A DNA stretch of 64,000 nucleotides from Nocardia anocheti (GCF_029675105.1 NZ_JAQQFV010000009.1:248001-312000); one strand, 5' to 3'; shown: positions 1 to 9,387, numbered from the stretch's first letter. The notes: a model not told the origin generated them from the sequence alone. Numbers and translations: made by a program.

Positions 1-1160
1 ATGCGCACCACGGCGGGGCGCACGTAGTAGGCGTCGGGGCCGATGATCTCGACACGTTCGCCGCCGCAGCGGTTCTCGCCGCCGTCGGCCTCGGCACGGG
101 TCAGCGCCTCCTGCATCGCGGTGTAGGACCGCTCGTCGATCAGTGGCCCGACCAGCACACCGTCGTCGAGCGGATTGCCCACGGGCAGTTGGTTGTACGC
201 GGCGACGAGCCGGTCGACCAGTTCGTCGACGATCGAGCGGTGCGCGATCAGTCGGCGCAGCGTGGTGCACCGCTGACCCGCCGTCCCCGCCGCCGCGAAG
301 ACGATGCCGCGCACCGCCAGGTCCAGATCGGCGCTGGGCGTGACGATCGCGGCGTTGTTGCCGCCGAGTTCCAGCAGGCAGCGGCCGAAGCGGGCGGCCA
401 CCCGGGGTGCCACGGCGGCGCCCATCGGCACCGAACCGGTGGCGCTGAGCAGGGCGACGCGCGGGTCGTCGACCAGCGCCGCGCCCACCTCCGCGCCACC
501 CAGAACCAGCTGGTGCACTTCGGGATCCGCGCCCACCTCGGCGGCCGCGCGACGCAGCAGCGTGTGGCAGGCCAGTGCGGTCAGCGGGGTGGTGTCCGAG
601 GGCTTCCACACCACCGTGTCGCCGCACACCAGCGCGATCGCGGTGTTCCACGCCCAGACCGCCACCGGGAAGTTGAACGCCGAGATCACCCCGACCACGC
701 CGAGCGGATGCCAGGTCTCCATGAGTCGGTGGCCGGGCCGCTCCGACGGCATGGTGGCACCGTAGAGCTGACGCGACAGGCCGATGGCGAACTCGCAGAC
801 GTCGATCATCTCCTGCACCTCGCCGAGCGCTTCGGCGCCGATCTTGCCCGCCTCCAGCGTCACCAGCTCGGCCAGCTCGCCGCGATGGGTCACGAGCAGC
901 GCGGCCAGCTCGCGCACCACCGCCGCCCGCACCGGCGCGGGGACCGTGCGCCAGGACTGGAACGCCCCGGCCGCCCGCGTGATGGCGGTGTCGACGGTGG
1001 TCGGCGTGTCCGGGGTGAGGGGGAGCAGGACGCCGCCGGAGATCGGCGTACGCGCCCGCAGCACACCGGGTTCGGGGACGGTCGCGCCGAGTCCGTGCAG
1101 CAGAGCCCTGGCCCGCAGTGCCAGCTGTTCGGAGAAGTGCTCGGTCACGGTGTCGATCAT
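1..1160 (-). CDS. pcd: L-piperidine-6-carboxylate (aminoadipate-semialdehyde) dehydrogenase, C-terminus outside window
   Basis: NAD-dependent aldehyde dehydrogenase of the antiquitin/P6C type. It should oxidise the semialdehyde formed by lysine 6-aminotransferase to 2-aminoadipate. The minus-strand frame is open from ATG 1160 to the window edge, giving 386 residues of about 500. Visible motifs are VTLEAGKI, an FNFPVAVW substrate-pocket stretch and the catalytic loop GQRCTTLR, with Cys at about residue 298 (bases 267-269). The gene diverges from the Lrp regulator and the aminotransferase. The same three genes (pcd, lrpA, lat) are neighbours in M. tuberculosis, which supports the lysine-specific call over a generic aldehyde dehydrogenase. 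The 3' end lies beyond base 1. Confidence 0.85.
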   Translation of the reverse strand, partial: MIDTVTEHFSEQLALRARALLHGLGATVPEPGVLRARTPISGGVLLPLTPDTPTTVDTAITRAAGAFQSWRTVPAPVRAAVVRELAALLVTHRGELAELVTLEAGKIGAEALGEVQEMIDVCEFAIGLSRQLYGATMPSERPGHRLMETWHPLGVVGVISAFNFPVAVWAWNTAIALVCGDTVVWKPSDTTPLTALACHTLLRRAAAEVGADPEVHQLVLGGAEVGAALVDDPRVALLSATGSVPMGAAVAPRVAARFGRCLLELGGNNAAIVTPSADLDLAVRGIVFAAAGTAGQRCTTLRRLIAHRSIVDELVDRLVAAYNQLPVGNPLDDGVLVGPLIDERSYTAMQEALTRAEADGGENRCGGERVEIIGPDAYYVRPAVVR

Positions 1161-1216
1161 CTTGCTCACCTTCTGCTGGTTGGTACGACTCACGGAAAAG
1201 TTCGGCGAATTTCGGT

Positions 1217-1240
1217 GGGGAACAGAAAGAAGTTTTCCCC
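1217..1240. promoter_or_regulatory. Dyad GGGGAA-N12-TTCCCC in the pcd/lrp intergenic region
   Basis: The 112-bp gap between the divergent pcd and Lrp starts has an A-rich core unlike its surroundings. It contains an inverted repeat, GGGGAA (1217-1222) and TTCCCC (1235-1240). Lrp/AsnC regulators commonly autoregulate from such sites, so this is a candidate Lrp operator serving both genes. Function is inferred only from symmetry and position. Confidence 0.35.
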
Positions 1241-1272
1241 GCGCAACCCCCGCGCTGGGTTAGCCTTCGCTG

Positions 1273-1725
1273 ATGGCGGATTCACCGGCTAGACCCCAGC
1301 TCGACGACATCGACCGACTATTGATCAGGGAACTGATGACCGATGGCCGCGCCACGTTGTCGAATCTGGCGGAGAAGGCCAGCCTCTCGGTGTCGGCGGT
1401 GCAGTCGCGGGTGCGCAGGCTCGAAGCGCGCGGGGTGATCCGCGGATACGCGGCCCATGTCGATCCCGAGGCGCTCGGGCACCTGTTGTCGGCGTTCGTC
1501 GCGATCACTCCTCTCGACCCCTCCCAGCCCGATGACGCGCCCGCATTGTTGCAGCACATCCCCGGCATCGAGGCGTGCCACTCGGTGGCGGGCGAGGAGA
1601 GTTACGTCCTGCTGGTGCGGGTGGCCTCGCCGCGGCATCTCGAGCAGTTGCTCGCCGAGATCAGGGCCACCGCCAATGTGCGCACGCGCAGCACCATCAT
1701 TCTGCAGACATTCTACGACAGGTAA
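1273..1725 (+). CDS. lrpA: Lrp/AsnC-family regulator of the lysine-aminotransferase locus
   Basis: A 150-residue Lrp/AsnC protein. The N-terminal HTH is DRLLIRELMTDGRATLSNLA followed by SVSAVQSRVRRLE. The C-terminal half is an effector-binding RAM domain ending in TIILQTFYDR. It lies between divergent pcd and co-directional lat. The M. tuberculosis homologue beside lat (LrpA, Rv3291c) is an amino-acid-responsive regulator, so control of lat and pcd is the natural inference. The stop is followed by a 65-bp gap to the lat GTG start. That gap is unusually A+T rich and may hold lat promoter or Lrp contacts. Confidence 0.88.
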   Translation: MADSPARPQLDDIDRLLIRELMTDGRATLSNLAEKASLSVSAVQSRVRRLEARGVIRGYAAHVDPEALGHLLSAFVAITPLDPSQPDDAPALLQHIPGIEACHSVAGEESYVLLVRVASPRHLEQLLAEIRATANVRTRSTIILQTFYDR

Positions 1726-1790
1726 CGATTCTTCGTAATTGTTCCGCCATTGCGTAGAGGTTCCGTAAATATTTGCGTACCCTCGGCAGT

Positions 1791-3131
1791 GTGACCATCG
1801 AACTGGAGCGCCCCGGCGCGGCGGTCACCCCCGCCAACCGGGTCCGAGAAATCCTGTCCTCGCACATCCTCGCGGACGGCTTCGATCTTGTGCTCGACCT
1901 GCACAAGTCCCACGGTCGCACGCTGATCGACGAACGTGACGGCACCGCCTACCTGGACATGTTCGGCTTCTTCGCCTCCAATGCCCTGGGGATGAACCAT
2001 CCCGCGCTGGCGGGCGACGAGCGGTTCCGCGTGGAGCTGGCCACCGCCGCCATGAACAAACCCAGCAACTCCGACATCTACACCGTCGCGATGGCCCGCT
2101 TCGTGGAGACCTTCGCGCGCGTGATCGGTGATCCCCGGCTTCCGCACCTGTTCTTCGTCGACGGCGGGGCGCTGGCGGTGGAGAACGCGCTGAAGGTGGC
2201 CTTCGACTGGAAGTCCCGGCACAACGAACTGCACGGCCGCGCACCGGAACTGGGCACCAAGGTGCTGCACCTGACCGGCGCCTTCCACGGTCGCAGCGGC
2301 TACACGATGTCGCTCACCAACACCGACCCGGTCAAGACCGCGCGCTTCCCGAAGTTCGACTGGCCGCGTATCGACACCCCGCACACCTTCGCCGGGCCCG
2401 ACATCGCGGCACTCGAGGCCGTGTCACTGGCCCAGGCCGAGCGGGCGTTCGCGGAGCATCCGCACGACATCGCCTGCTTCATCGCCGAACCCATCCAGGG
2501 CGAGGGCGGTGACCGGCATCTGCGTCCGCAGTTCCTCGGCGCCATGCAGCGGCTGTGTCACGCCAACGACGCGCTGTTCGTTCTCGACGAGGTGCAGACC
2601 GGTGTCGGCATGACCGGCACCACGTGGGCTTATCAGCAGCTCGGCGTGGAACCCGACGTGGTTGCCTTCGGCAAGAAGACCCAGGTCTGCGGGATCATGG
2701 CCGGTGGACGGGTGGACGAGGTCGTCGACAATGTCTTCCGGGTGAGTTCGCGGCTCAACTCCACCTGGGGCGGCAATCTCACCGACATGGTGCGTACGCG
2801 CCGCATTCTCGAAGTGCTGGAACAGTATCGGGTGATCCAGCGGGTCGGCCCGCTCGGCGCGTTCCTGCTCGACCAGCTCGGCCAGCTCGCCGCCGCGCAT
2901 CCGGACAAGGTGAGCGAGGTGCGTGGGCGCGGGCTGATGTGCGCGATCACCCTCGCCGACCACGATCTGCGCGAGCGGGTGGTGACGGCGATGCGGGAAC
3001 GTCAGCATGTGCTGCTGCTCGGGTCCGGTGATCGCGGGATCCGGTTCCGGCCGCCGCTGACGGTCACCGAGGAAGAGTTGGAGCGCGCGGTGGACGCGCT
3101 GGACGCGGTGCTGCTGCGGGAGAAGGTCTAG
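1791..3131 (+). CDS. lat: L-lysine 6-aminotransferase
   Basis: PLP-dependent class III aminotransferase that moves the epsilon-amino group of lysine to 2-oxoglutarate, giving aminoadipate semialdehyde/P6C. The protein follows M. tuberculosis Lat closely. It has LGMNHPAL, the substrate loop NKPSNSDIYTVAMARFVETF, FFVDGGALAVENALKVAFDW, the cofactor motif VLDEVQTGVGMTG and the Schiff-base lysine in AFGKKTQVCG at about residue 295. The GTG at 1791 is chosen as start because the product VTIELERPG then aligns with the family; an upstream TTG at 1773 is in frame but unlikely. Length is 446 residues. It works with the adjacent dehydrogenase in lysine catabolism or stationary-phase adaptation. Confidence 0.93.
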   Translation: MTIELERPGAAVTPANRVREILSSHILADGFDLVLDLHKSHGRTLIDERDGTAYLDMFGFFASNALGMNHPALAGDERFRVELATAAMNKPSNSDIYTVAMARFVETFARVIGDPRLPHLFFVDGGALAVENALKVAFDWKSRHNELHGRAPELGTKVLHLTGAFHGRSGYTMSLTNTDPVKTARFPKFDWPRIDTPHTFAGPDIAALEAVSLAQAERAFAEHPHDIACFIAEPIQGEGGDRHLRPQFLGAMQRLCHANDALFVLDEVQTGVGMTGTTWAYQQLGVEPDVVAFGKKTQVCGIMAGGRVDEVVDNVFRVSSRLNSTWGGNLTDMVRTRRILEVLEQYRVIQRVGPLGAFLLDQLGQLAAAHPDKVSEVRGRGLMCAITLADHDLRERVVTAMRERQHVLLLGSGDRGIRFRPPLTVTEEELERAVDALDAVLLREKV

Positions 3132-3132
3132 C

Positions 3133-3474
3133 TCAGGCGGTGGGTGTGAGGCCGAGGGCGCCCTCGACGAATCGGTGGACCGAGGTGAGTCCGGCGGCGA
3201 GGGCGTCGTCCTCGCCGGGCAGGGCCCAGCCGGTGATGGTCGCGGTGTCGTCCGGGCCGGGCGTCACGCCGATCTCGGCGACCAGTTCCGCGGTGGTCGG
3301 CACGCACACCGCCCAGGAGAAGTGCGTCTCGTCGGCCCACTGGGCCGAGCGGGTCGTCACGTAGTCCGGATCGGTGATGCCACCGTCGGCCAGCGCGGGT
3401 CGGTCGTCGATGCGCTCGTCGGCCCGCAGCGCCCGCAGATACCAGGCGCCCGCATTGATCTCGATCGGTTCCAC
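3133..3474 (-). CDS. Short GNAT-like protein (degenerate acetyltransferase)
   Basis: A 113-residue protein starting at GTG 3474. The opening WYLRALRADERIDDRPAL and the strand FSWAVCVPTTAELVAEIGV resemble the first half of actinobacterial GNAT acetyltransferases. The acetyl-CoA-binding Q/RxxGxG/A loop is missing, and the protein ends soon after, at VHRFVEGALGLTP. It may be a non-catalytic GNAT relative or a shortened remnant. Its stop is one base from the end of lat, which is convergent. No partner is evident. Confidence 0.6.
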   Translation of the reverse strand: MEPIEINAGAWYLRALRADERIDDRPALADGGITDPDYVTTRSAQWADETHFSWAVCVPTTAELVAEIGVTPGPDDTATITGWALPGEDDALAAGLTSVHRFVEGALGLTPTA

Positions 3475-3532
3475 GCCAGCAGCTTAGCGACGGGTCCCGC
3501 CACCTCGTTCGCCCCTGTGTGGGTGGTGTGGT

Positions 3533-4501
3533 TCAGGCGGGGTGGATGGCTGTGCCCAGCAGGGTGTGGACGGCGGTGCGGCCGAGGTCGAGGGCGCGGG
3601 CGAGCAGGTCGGTGTCGCGAGCGGCGCTGTCGACGGGTGGGGCCGCGGCGGGCGGGTGGATCTGGAGGACGCGGGCGCCGAGGTCGGCCAGGTAGCGGTC
3701 TTCGACGGCCTGCTGACCCGGGCGTTGCGACCAGGCCCGGTAGGCGCCGGGCGCGATGGCGCGCATGTAGCCGCCGCCGACCACGCGATGCAGCAGGGGC
3801 GCGGGTGGGCGGAGTTCGTCGGTGCGGCGGGTGCGCAGGACCAGGGCGTGGGTGGCGCCCGCGCGCACGGCCGTGCGGATCGGAACGGTTTCGGTGAGGC
3901 CGCCGTCGAAGTAGCTGCCGCCGCCGAGCGCGACGGGTGGTCCGGCCAGCAGGGGCAGGCCCGCGGAGGCCCGTAGCGCGGTCATGAGCGTGGTTTTGTC
4001 GACGATGTGGGGTGCGAGGTCCACCGACTGTCCGGTGTGGATGTCCGTCGCGATCGGGTGCAGGGTGGTCGGGTTGGCCAGGATCGCCGGGAAGTCCATC
4101 GGCTCGATGCCGTCGTAGACCCGGTGCACGAGGTAGTGCAGATCGAAGACCGGCCGCCCGCGCAGCACCCGTACCGGGTCGACCACCCGGCGCATGATCG
4201 CCGGATCGGTCCACGACCGCATCCCCGTGGCCGCGCGCCCGCACAGCAGCCAGGCGCCGTTGATCGCGCCCGCCGAGGTGCCGTAGACCGCGTCGAAGAC
4301 CCCCGCCAGACCGAGTTCCTCGAGCGCCTGCACCATCCCGCTGGAGTACACCCCGCGACTGCCGCCGCCCTCGATGACGAGCGCGAGGCGATGCCCGTCG
4401 TCTCGCTGACTCGACGCGCGCCGCGCCTGGATCACCTCGGTGACGGTGGCCGATGTCGCGGGTGTCGACGGGCCCTGATCGTTCGACGCGGTGCTGGACA
4501 C
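3533..4501 (-). CDS. Patatin-like phospholipase / acyl hydrolase
   Basis: Serine acyl hydrolase of the patatin family. The oxyanion motif GGGSRGVYSSG comes early, the nucleophile elbow is GTSAG (YGTSAGAINGAWLL), and the catalytic aspartate lies in SYFDGGLTETVPI, so the Ser-Asp dyad is intact. The frame is open to 4567, but the first 22 codons there are arginine-rich and unlike coding sequence, so GTG 4501 (VSSTASNDQG) is preferred. That gives 322 residues with no signal peptide, hence probably cytoplasmic. Substrate is unknown. It stands between convergent neighbours and follows the accA3 terminator. Confidence 0.85.
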   Translation of the reverse strand: MSSTASNDQGPSTPATSATVTEVIQARRASSQRDDGHRLALVIEGGGSRGVYSSGMVQALEELGLAGVFDAVYGTSAGAINGAWLLCGRAATGMRSWTDPAIMRRVVDPVRVLRGRPVFDLHYLVHRVYDGIEPMDFPAILANPTTLHPIATDIHTGQSVDLAPHIVDKTTLMTALRASAGLPLLAGPPVALGGGSYFDGGLTETVPIRTAVRAGATHALVLRTRRTDELRPPAPLLHRVVGGGYMRAIAPGAYRAWSQRPGQQAVEDRYLADLGARVLQIHPPAAAPPVDSAARDTDLLARALDLGRTAVHTLLGTAIHPA

Positions 4502-4602
4502 CCGTTCACGATAGGCCGGAACCAGGTGGCCGCGCGCGCGGGCCGGTGGTCTTCGACCGCTGTTCACCGAAGGACCCCGGTGCTGTCGCGGCCGGGAAAC
4601 AG

Positions 4603-4635
4603 CGAAGGGCGCCGGTCGGAAACCGGCGCCCTTCG
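4603..4635 (-). terminator. Hairpin terminator downstream of accA3
   Basis: A perfect 14-bp stem, CGAAGGGCGCCGGT (4603-4616) with its complement (4622-4635), around a 5-nt loop. It begins 12 bases beyond the accA3 stop on the minus strand. There is no strong U-tract, as is common in actinobacteria. Confidence 0.8.
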
Positions 4636-4647
4636 TGGAACTGTCTC

Positions 4648-6447
4648 TTACTTGATCTCCGCCAGGACGGTGCCCTGGGTGATCGCCGCGCCCGCCTCGA
4701 CGGACAGCCCGGTGACCACACCGGCCTTGTGCGCGTTGACCGGGTTCTCCATCTTCATGGCCTCGAGCACCACGATCAGGTCGCCCGCCTCGACGGACTG
4801 ACCCTCTTCGACGGCGACCTTGACCACGGTGCCCTGCATGGGCGCGGTGACCGCGTCTCCGGAGGCCGCGCCGCCACCCGCGCCGCCGCGCTTGCGCGCC
4901 TTCGGCTTCTTGCGGACGACACCGTTACCGGCCGAACCGGCGGCCCCGCCACCGAGGGTGAACTGACCGGGCAGCGACACCTCGACGCGACGGCCACCGA
5001 CCTCGACGACGACCTTCTGCCGGGGCAGATCCTCGTCGTCCTCGGCGGGCGCGCCACCGGGGGTGAACGGCTCGACGGTGTTCTTCCACTCGTTCTCGAT
5101 CCACTTGGTGTAGACCTCGAAGGTCTCACCGTTGCCGACGAAGGCCGGATCCTCGATGACCGCGCGGTGGAACGGGATGACCGTGGCCAGACCGTCGACG
5201 TGGAACTCGGCCAGCGCGCGACGAGCCCGCTGCAGCGCCTGCATGCGGTTCTCGCCGGTGACGATCAGCTTGGCCAGCATGGAGTCGAACTGACCGCCGA
5301 TGACGCTGCCCTGCACCACGCCGGAGTCGACGCGCACGCCGGGGCCGGTGGGCTCGGAGTAGACGGTGACCGGGCCGGGGGCGGGCAGGAAGCCGCGACC
5401 GGCGTCCTCACCGTTGATCCGGAACTCGAAGGAGTGACCGCGCGGGGTGGGGTCTTCCTTGATCGAGAGCTCTTCGCCGTTGGCGATGGCGAACTGCTGA
5501 CGCACCAGGTCGATGCCCGCGGTCTCCTCGGTGACCGGGTGCTCCACCTGCAGGCGGGTGTTCACCTCGAGGAAGGAGACGGTCTCGCCCTGCACCAGGT
5601 ACTCCACGGTGCCCGCGCCGTAGTAGCCCGCCTCGCGGCAGATGCGCTTGGCCGAGTCGTGGATCTTGGCGCGGACCTCGTCGGACAGGAACGGCGCTGG
5701 CGCCTCCTCGACGAGCTTCTGGAAGCGGCGCTGCAGCGAGCAGTCGCGGGTACCGGCGACGACCACGTTGCCGTGCTGGTCGGCGATGACCTGGGCCTCG
5801 ACGTGGCGGGCCTTGTCCAGGTACTGCTCCACGAAGCACTCGCCGCGGCCGAAGGCGGCGATGGCCTCACGGGTGGCCGACTCGAACAGCTCGGGGATCT
5901 CCTCGATGGTGTGGGCGACCTTCATGCCGCGGCCACCGCCACCGAACGCCGCCTTGATGGCGACGGGAACGCCGTACTCCTTGGCGAACGCGACGACCTC
6001 GTCGGCGTTCTTGACCGGGTCCTTGGTACCGGCGGCCATCGGCGCCTTCGCGCGCTCGGCGATGTGGCGCGCGGTGACCTTGTCGCCCAGGTCGCGGATG
6101 GACTGCGGCGAGGGGCCGATCCAGATGAGCCCGGCGTCGAGGACGGCCTGGGCGAAGTCGGCGTTCTCGGAGAGGAAGCCGTAACCCGGGTGGATCGCGT
6201 CGGCGCCGGACTTGGCCGCGGCGTCGAGGATCTTGTCGAACACGAGGTACGACTCGGCCGAGGTCTGGCCGCCGAGGGCGAAGGCCTCGTCGGCGAGCTT
6301 CACGAAGGGAGCGTCGGCATCGGGCTCGGCGTAGACCGCGACACTGGTGATTCCCGCGTCTTTGGCAGCCCGGATCACGCGGACCGCGATCTCGCCGCGG
6401 TTAGCTACGAGTACCTTCGTGATCCGTGCGCTGGCATGGCTGGGCAC
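4648..6447 (-). CDS. accA3: Acyl-CoA carboxylase alpha subunit (biotin carboxylase + BCCP)
   Basis: Biotinylated alpha subunit that carboxylates biotin with ATP and bicarbonate for the AccD beta subunits, supplying malonyl-CoA, methylmalonyl-CoA and carboxylated long-chain acyl-CoA for mycolic acids. The biotin carboxylase domain starts at [18 protein letters not shown]. It contains the ATP loop [10 protein letters not shown] (the mycobacterial protein has GGGGKGMKVA), [15 protein letters not shown] and [15 protein letters not shown] Gly/Lys-rich linker leads to the C-terminal BCCP, with the biotin lysine in EAMKMENP (about residue 565 of 599). GTG 6447 is chosen because an AGGAGG ribosome site (6452-6457) precedes it and the product matches M. 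tuberculosis AccA3. The upstream in-frame extension is not coding-like. Confidence 0.95.
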   Translation of the reverse strand: MPSHASARITKVLVANRGEIAVRVIRAAKDAGITSVAVYAEPDADAPFVKLADEAFALGGQTSAESYLVFDKILDAAAKSGADAIHPGYGFLSENADFAQAVLDAGLIWIGPSPQSIRDLGDKVTARHIAERAKAPMAAGTKDPVKNADEVVAFAKEYGVPVAIKAAFGGGGRGMKVAHTIEEIPELFESATREAIAAFGRGECFVEQYLDKARHVEAQVIADQHGNVVVAGTRDCSLQRRFQKLVEEAPAPFLSDEVRAKIHDSAKRICREAGYYGAGTVEYLVQGETVSFLEVNTRLQVEHPVTEETAGIDLVRQQFAIANGEELSIKEDPTPRGHSFEFRINGEDAGRGFLPAPGPVTVYSEPTGPGVRVDSGVVQGSVIGGQFDSMLAKLIVTGENRMQALQRARRALAEFHVDGLATVIPFHRAVIEDPAFVGNGETFEVYTKWIENEWKNTVEPFTPGGAPAEDDEDLPRQKVVVEVGGRRVEVSLPGQFTLGGGAAGSAGNGVVRKKPKARKRGGAGGGAASGDAVTAPMQGTVVKVAVEEGQSVEAGDLIVVLEAMKMENPVNAHKAGVVTGLSVEAGAAITQGTVLAEIK

Positions 6448-6635
6448 TGAGCCTCCTGTGTGCATTCTTTGGTCGCTTCGGGGGACGGGTCGCCGTACAG
6501 GCCCCGTGCCCGGGATCGACAACTTTCGTCTCGGGCGAGTGTAGGCAGTGTGCCAACCCAGCTCGAACTCGGCTAGCCCTACCGTCGAGTAGGTCGCAGG
6601 TCACACTACGCGCCGGGCTGTGATGTGAACATGTT

Positions 6636-7526
6636 TCAAATCAACTGATTCGCCACGCCGGGCTCGGCGCCTTGGGCCACGGGCAGCCGCACCGAGTTGC
6701 CCCACTCGATCCAGGAACCGTCGTAATTGCGCACTGACCTGCGGCCGAGCAGGAAAGTCAGGACGAACCAGGTGTGGCTGGACCGCTCGCCGACCCGGCT
6801 GTAGACCACCAGATCCTCGGCTGCCAGCGCCCCGTAGACCTCGTCGAGCTCGGCGCGCGAGCGGAATCGCCCGTCGGGACCGGCCGCCAGTGTCCAGGGG
6901 ATGTTGACCGCGGTGGGCACGTGCCCGCCGCGCACCGCCGCGTACTCCTGGTGCGGTGGCTTGTCCTCGGACTCGCCGGAGTACTCCTGGGCCGAGCGCA
7001 CGTCCACCAGCGGGGCGCCGAGGCGGTCGAGCACCTGCTCGCGGAAGGCGCGCGCGGTGCTGTCGTCGCGCTCGACGTCCGGGTAGTCGCCCGCGACCAG
7101 GTACGGCAGGTCGAAGGTGGTGTCGCGTTCCTCGGAGATCCACGCGTCGCGGCCGCCGTCGAGCAGGCGCACGTCCTCGTGGCCGAAGAGGGTGAAGATC
7201 CAGGCGGTGTGCGCGGCCTGGGCGTTGCCCCGGTCGCCGTAGACGACCACGGTGTCGTCGCGGGCGATGCCCTTGGCGCGCATCAGCGCGGTGAAGCGCG
7301 GGCCGTCGATGTAATCGCGGGTCACCGGGTCGGACAGGTCGCCACGCCAGTCGATCTTGACCGCGCCGGGGACATGCCCGATGTCATAGAGCAGGATGTC
7401 ATCGTTGGACTCGATGATCTTCAAACCCGGCACGCCGATGTTTGCGGACAGCCATTCTGTGGTTACCAATCGATGCGGGGCTGCGTAGGAACCGAAGGCG
7501 GGGTGCGGATCCGGGGCGACAGGCAC
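6636..7526 (-). CDS. sseA: SseA-type sulfurtransferase (rhodanese) with Ser at the catalytic Cys position
   Basis: Tandem-rhodanese protein of 296 residues, the SseA/thiosulfate sulfurtransferase family. The N-terminal inactive domain includes [19 protein letters not shown]; the C-terminal domain has [14 protein letters not shown] and ends [17 protein letters not shown]. The active loop reads [14 protein letters not shown]. In M. tuberculosis SseA the same loop is [12 protein letters not shown], so the sulfur-carrying Cys is Ser here (codon AGC, 6798-6800, residue 243). As read, persulfide chemistry at this site should be lost. Start GTG 7526 has GAAGGA seven bases upstream. It is divergent from an Fe-S-type regulator. 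Confidence 0.88.
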   Translation of the reverse strand: MPVAPDPHPAFGSYAAPHRLVTTEWLSANIGVPGLKIIESNDDILLYDIGHVPGAVKIDWRGDLSDPVTRDYIDGPRFTALMRAKGIARDDTVVVYGDRGNAQAAHTAWIFTLFGHEDVRLLDGGRDAWISEERDTTFDLPYLVAGDYPDVERDDSTARAFREQVLDRLGAPLVDVRSAQEYSGESEDKPPHQEYAAVRGGHVPTAVNIPWTLAAGPDGRFRSRAELDEVYGALAAEDLVVYSRVGERSSHTWFVLTFLLGRRSVRNYDGSWIEWGNSVRLPVAQGAEPGVANQLI

Positions 7527-7622
7527 GGTGTGGTCCTTCACGCGAGTTGGGTGGGTGCGGCTGTAGCTGGGCTGCGGCCGGTGGTAAGTGTGTGGTGGCG
7601 CATCACGAATCGACACAATGGA

Positions 7623-7651
7623 CGAATAAAGCGCACTTGCGTCCGATAAAG
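7623..7651. promoter_or_regulatory. Paired AT-rich repeats in the sseA/regulator intergenic region
   Basis: Near-identical boxes CGAATAAAG (7623-7631) and CGATAAAG (7644-7651) lie 21 bp apart, two helical turns, just upstream of the regulator's ribosome site. They are also bracketed by GGACG and CGTCC. A dimeric regulator could bind here and control both divergent genes. This is inferred from spacing and position only. Confidence 0.35.
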
Positions 7652-7674
7652 TCTCTGGAGAGGAGGGGTGAGCT

Positions 7675-8430
7675 ATGTCCGATTCTTGGCCGCGGCGGCG
7701 ACTGCTCGCGATCCTACGTGGCGCCACCGAGCCCCTCGACGCCCAGGAACTGGCCAGGATCACCGGACAGCACGTCACCACCGTTCGTTTCCATCTCGAC
7801 GTCCTCACCCGCGAATCGCTGGTGCGCCAGTTCCAGCAACCGCCGCGTGGTCGCGGCCGCCCGCGCATCGGCTATCGCGCGGTCCAGCGATCGGTGGGAT
7901 ACCAGGAACTGGCCCAGGTGCTGGCCGACCATCTCGGCCCCGATCCGATCACCCGTTCGGCGGCCGCCGTCGCGGCGGGCCGGGCCTGGGGTGCCCGCAT
8001 GGACATCGGCGCCCAGCAGGTGGAATCACTGGCCGACGCGCGCGACATCACCATGTCGCTGATGTCGGAACTGGGCTTCGCGCCCGAGAAGGACCCGGTC
8101 GGGGAGACCACCGAGCACGTGGGGATCAATCTCACCGCCTGTCCGCTGCGCGAACTGGCCCGCTCGCACTCGGAGGTGGTGTGCGGCGTGCACGTGGGAC
8201 TCATGCGGGAGGTGCTCGAGCGTAACGGGGCCCGCGGCCGGGTCGACGTGCAGCTGCACCCGTTCGTCGAGCCGGAACTGTGCACGGCCCGGCTGGAACT
8301 CACCTACGGCGACGAGGTGGCCGCGCAGGCCACCGAGGAGCGGGTGATCGCGCCCTCAGGCCCGCGCGTCCCGCCACAGCTGTGTGACACCGACGCCGAC
8401 GTCTTCGAGCAGCCCGCGCAGCAGCGGTAG
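7675..8430 (+). CDS. SufR-like/ArsR-type HTH regulator with three spaced cysteines
   Basis: A 251-residue winged-HTH regulator. The DNA-binding half is [21 protein letters not shown] followed by [20 protein letters not shown]. The C-terminal half carries C-P-x12-C ([15 protein letters not shown]) and a third Cys 33 residues on ([10 protein letters not shown]). That is close to the three-cysteine Fe-S ligand pattern of SufR proteins. Start ATG 7675 has GGAGAGGAGG just upstream. No suf genes are in the window. The divergent partner is a sulfurtransferase, so a sulfur or redox role is plausible but unproven. The last 25 codons overlap the convergent maf gene by 75 bp. Confidence 0.75.
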   Translation: MSDSWPRRRLLAILRGATEPLDAQELARITGQHVTTVRFHLDVLTRESLVRQFQQPPRGRGRPRIGYRAVQRSVGYQELAQVLADHLGPDPITRSAAAVAAGRAWGARMDIGAQQVESLADARDITMSLMSELGFAPEKDPVGETTEHVGINLTACPLRELARSHSEVVCGVHVGLMREVLERNGARGRVDVQLHPFVEPELCTARLELTYGDEVAAQATEERVIAPSGPRVPPQLCDTDADVFEQPAQQR

Positions 8431-8991
8431 GCCGATCCCGATCACGCTGGAGGGGTCACCGTCGATCCGGTCGACGAACCAGCCACCCAGCCCGTCGAGG
8501 GTGAACGCGCCCGCGACCTGTAGTGGCTCGCCGGTGGCGATATAGGCGTCGAGCTCGTCGGGGCCCGGTTCGGCGAAATGCACGGTGGTACCGCTGCACT
8601 CGGCCGCCTCGGCGACGATCTCGCCGTCGCGCAGACGCAGCACGCAGTGGCCGGTCAGCAGGTCGGCACTGCGTCCGGCCATGCCCTTCCAGCGCTCGCG
8701 CGCCACCTCGGGGGTGTGCGGTTTGCCCTGCAGCTGCCCGTCGACGAGCAGCATGGAATCACAGCCGACGACCACACAGTCGTCGGCGAGCTCGGGAATC
8801 GTGGCGGCGACGTCGAGCGCCTTGGCCCGTGCCAAGGCGACGACGATGCCCTCCGGAGACGTACCGGCGGGCAGCGCCGCGGCGACGGCGTCCTCGTCCA
8901 CCCCGGAGACCCGCACGACGGGATCGATGCCCGCCGTGCGCAGTACTCCGAGCCGGGCGGGGGACGCCGACGCCAGAACCAGTCGGGTCAC
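8356..8991 (-). CDS. maf: Maf-family nucleoside triphosphate pyrophosphatase
   Basis: A 211-residue Maf/HAM1-superfamily house-cleaning pyrophosphatase that hydrolyses non-canonical or dTTP/UTP-type nucleotides. The N-terminal signature LVLASASPARLGVLR is intact. Further blocks are VVGCDSMLLVDGQLQGKPHTPEVA and the C-terminal EPLQVAGAFTLDGLGGWFVDRIDGDPSSVIG. Start is GTG 8991, five bases after the accE stop, so it is probably cotranscribed with the carboxylase genes, as in the homologous mycobacterial order. Confidence 0.92.
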   Translation of the reverse strand: MTRLVLASASPARLGVLRTAGIDPVVRVSGVDEDAVAAALPAGTSPEGIVVALARAKALDVAATIPELADDCVVVGCDSMLLVDGQLQGKPHTPEVARERWKGMAGRSADLLTGHCVLRLRDGEIVAEAAECSGTTVHFAEPGPDELDAYIATGEPLQVAGAFTLDGLGGWFVDRIDGDPSSVIGIGLPLLRGLLEDVGVGVTQLWRDARA

Positions 8992-8996
8992 CCGCG

Positions 8997-9326
8997 TCAG
9001 CGCAGGTGCGACAGCATCGGGTACGCGTACGGCGAGAACGGGGAGGTACCCCGGTGCATCAGCGTCGCGGTGCCCCAGCTGTCACGCGGGCCGTCCTGGC
9101 CACCCGAGGGTGCCGAGGCGGCGGCCGCGGCGAGCACCGCCACGAGCGCGGCGATGTCCTGATCGGTGGGCGCGCCCTTGAGGATGCGGAACATCGGCTC
9201 GCCGATGGCGTCCGCGGGAACCTCGGCTACCGCGCTCACAGACAGTTCGACCTCTTCGACGAGCGGTTCGACGGCGAGCTCGAGCTCGGCGGCGGTCAAC
9301 ACGTCCTCTTCTGCCACAGTTGTCAC
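8997..9326 (-). CDS. accE: Acyl-CoA carboxylase epsilon subunit
   Basis: Small non-catalytic subunit that tightens the AccA3-AccD complex. The signature FRILKGAPTDQDIAALVAVL (residues about 46-65) is the conserved epsilon-subunit helix. It is preceded by an acidic low-complexity N-terminus and followed by a Gly/Ser-rich tail. GTG 9326 is preceded by GGAAGGA at good spacing. It lies 163 bp downstream of accD5 and 5 bp upstream of maf, matching the accD5-accE5-maf order of M. tuberculosis. Confidence 0.9.
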   Translation of the reverse strand: MTTVAEEDVLTAAELELAVEPLVEEVELSVSAVAEVPADAIGEPMFRILKGAPTDQDIAALVAVLAAAAASAPSGGQDGPRDSWGTATLMHRGTSPFSPYAYPMLSHLR

Positions 9327-9347
9327 AGTGCCAGATCCTTCCTGCCT

Positions 9348-9387
9348 CGTCCGGGAGATCTGCCCCGGGACGAAGCGTGATGCTTCG
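9348..9387 (-). other. Two small hairpins in the accD5-accE gap
   Basis: The 163-bp intercistronic gap holds CGTCCGGG (9348-9355) paired with CCCGGGACG (9364-9372) with one bulge, and an adjacent CGAAGC-GTGAT-GCTTCG stem (9371-9387). They could act as an mRNA processing or partial termination structure that sets accD5/accE stoichiometry. The functional reading is speculative. Confidence 0.4.

Noticed and set aside
4453-6450. 665-codon plus-strand open frame opposite accA3
   Set aside because: Low-complexity antisense translation; accA3 on the minus strand has every expected motif and a ribosome site.
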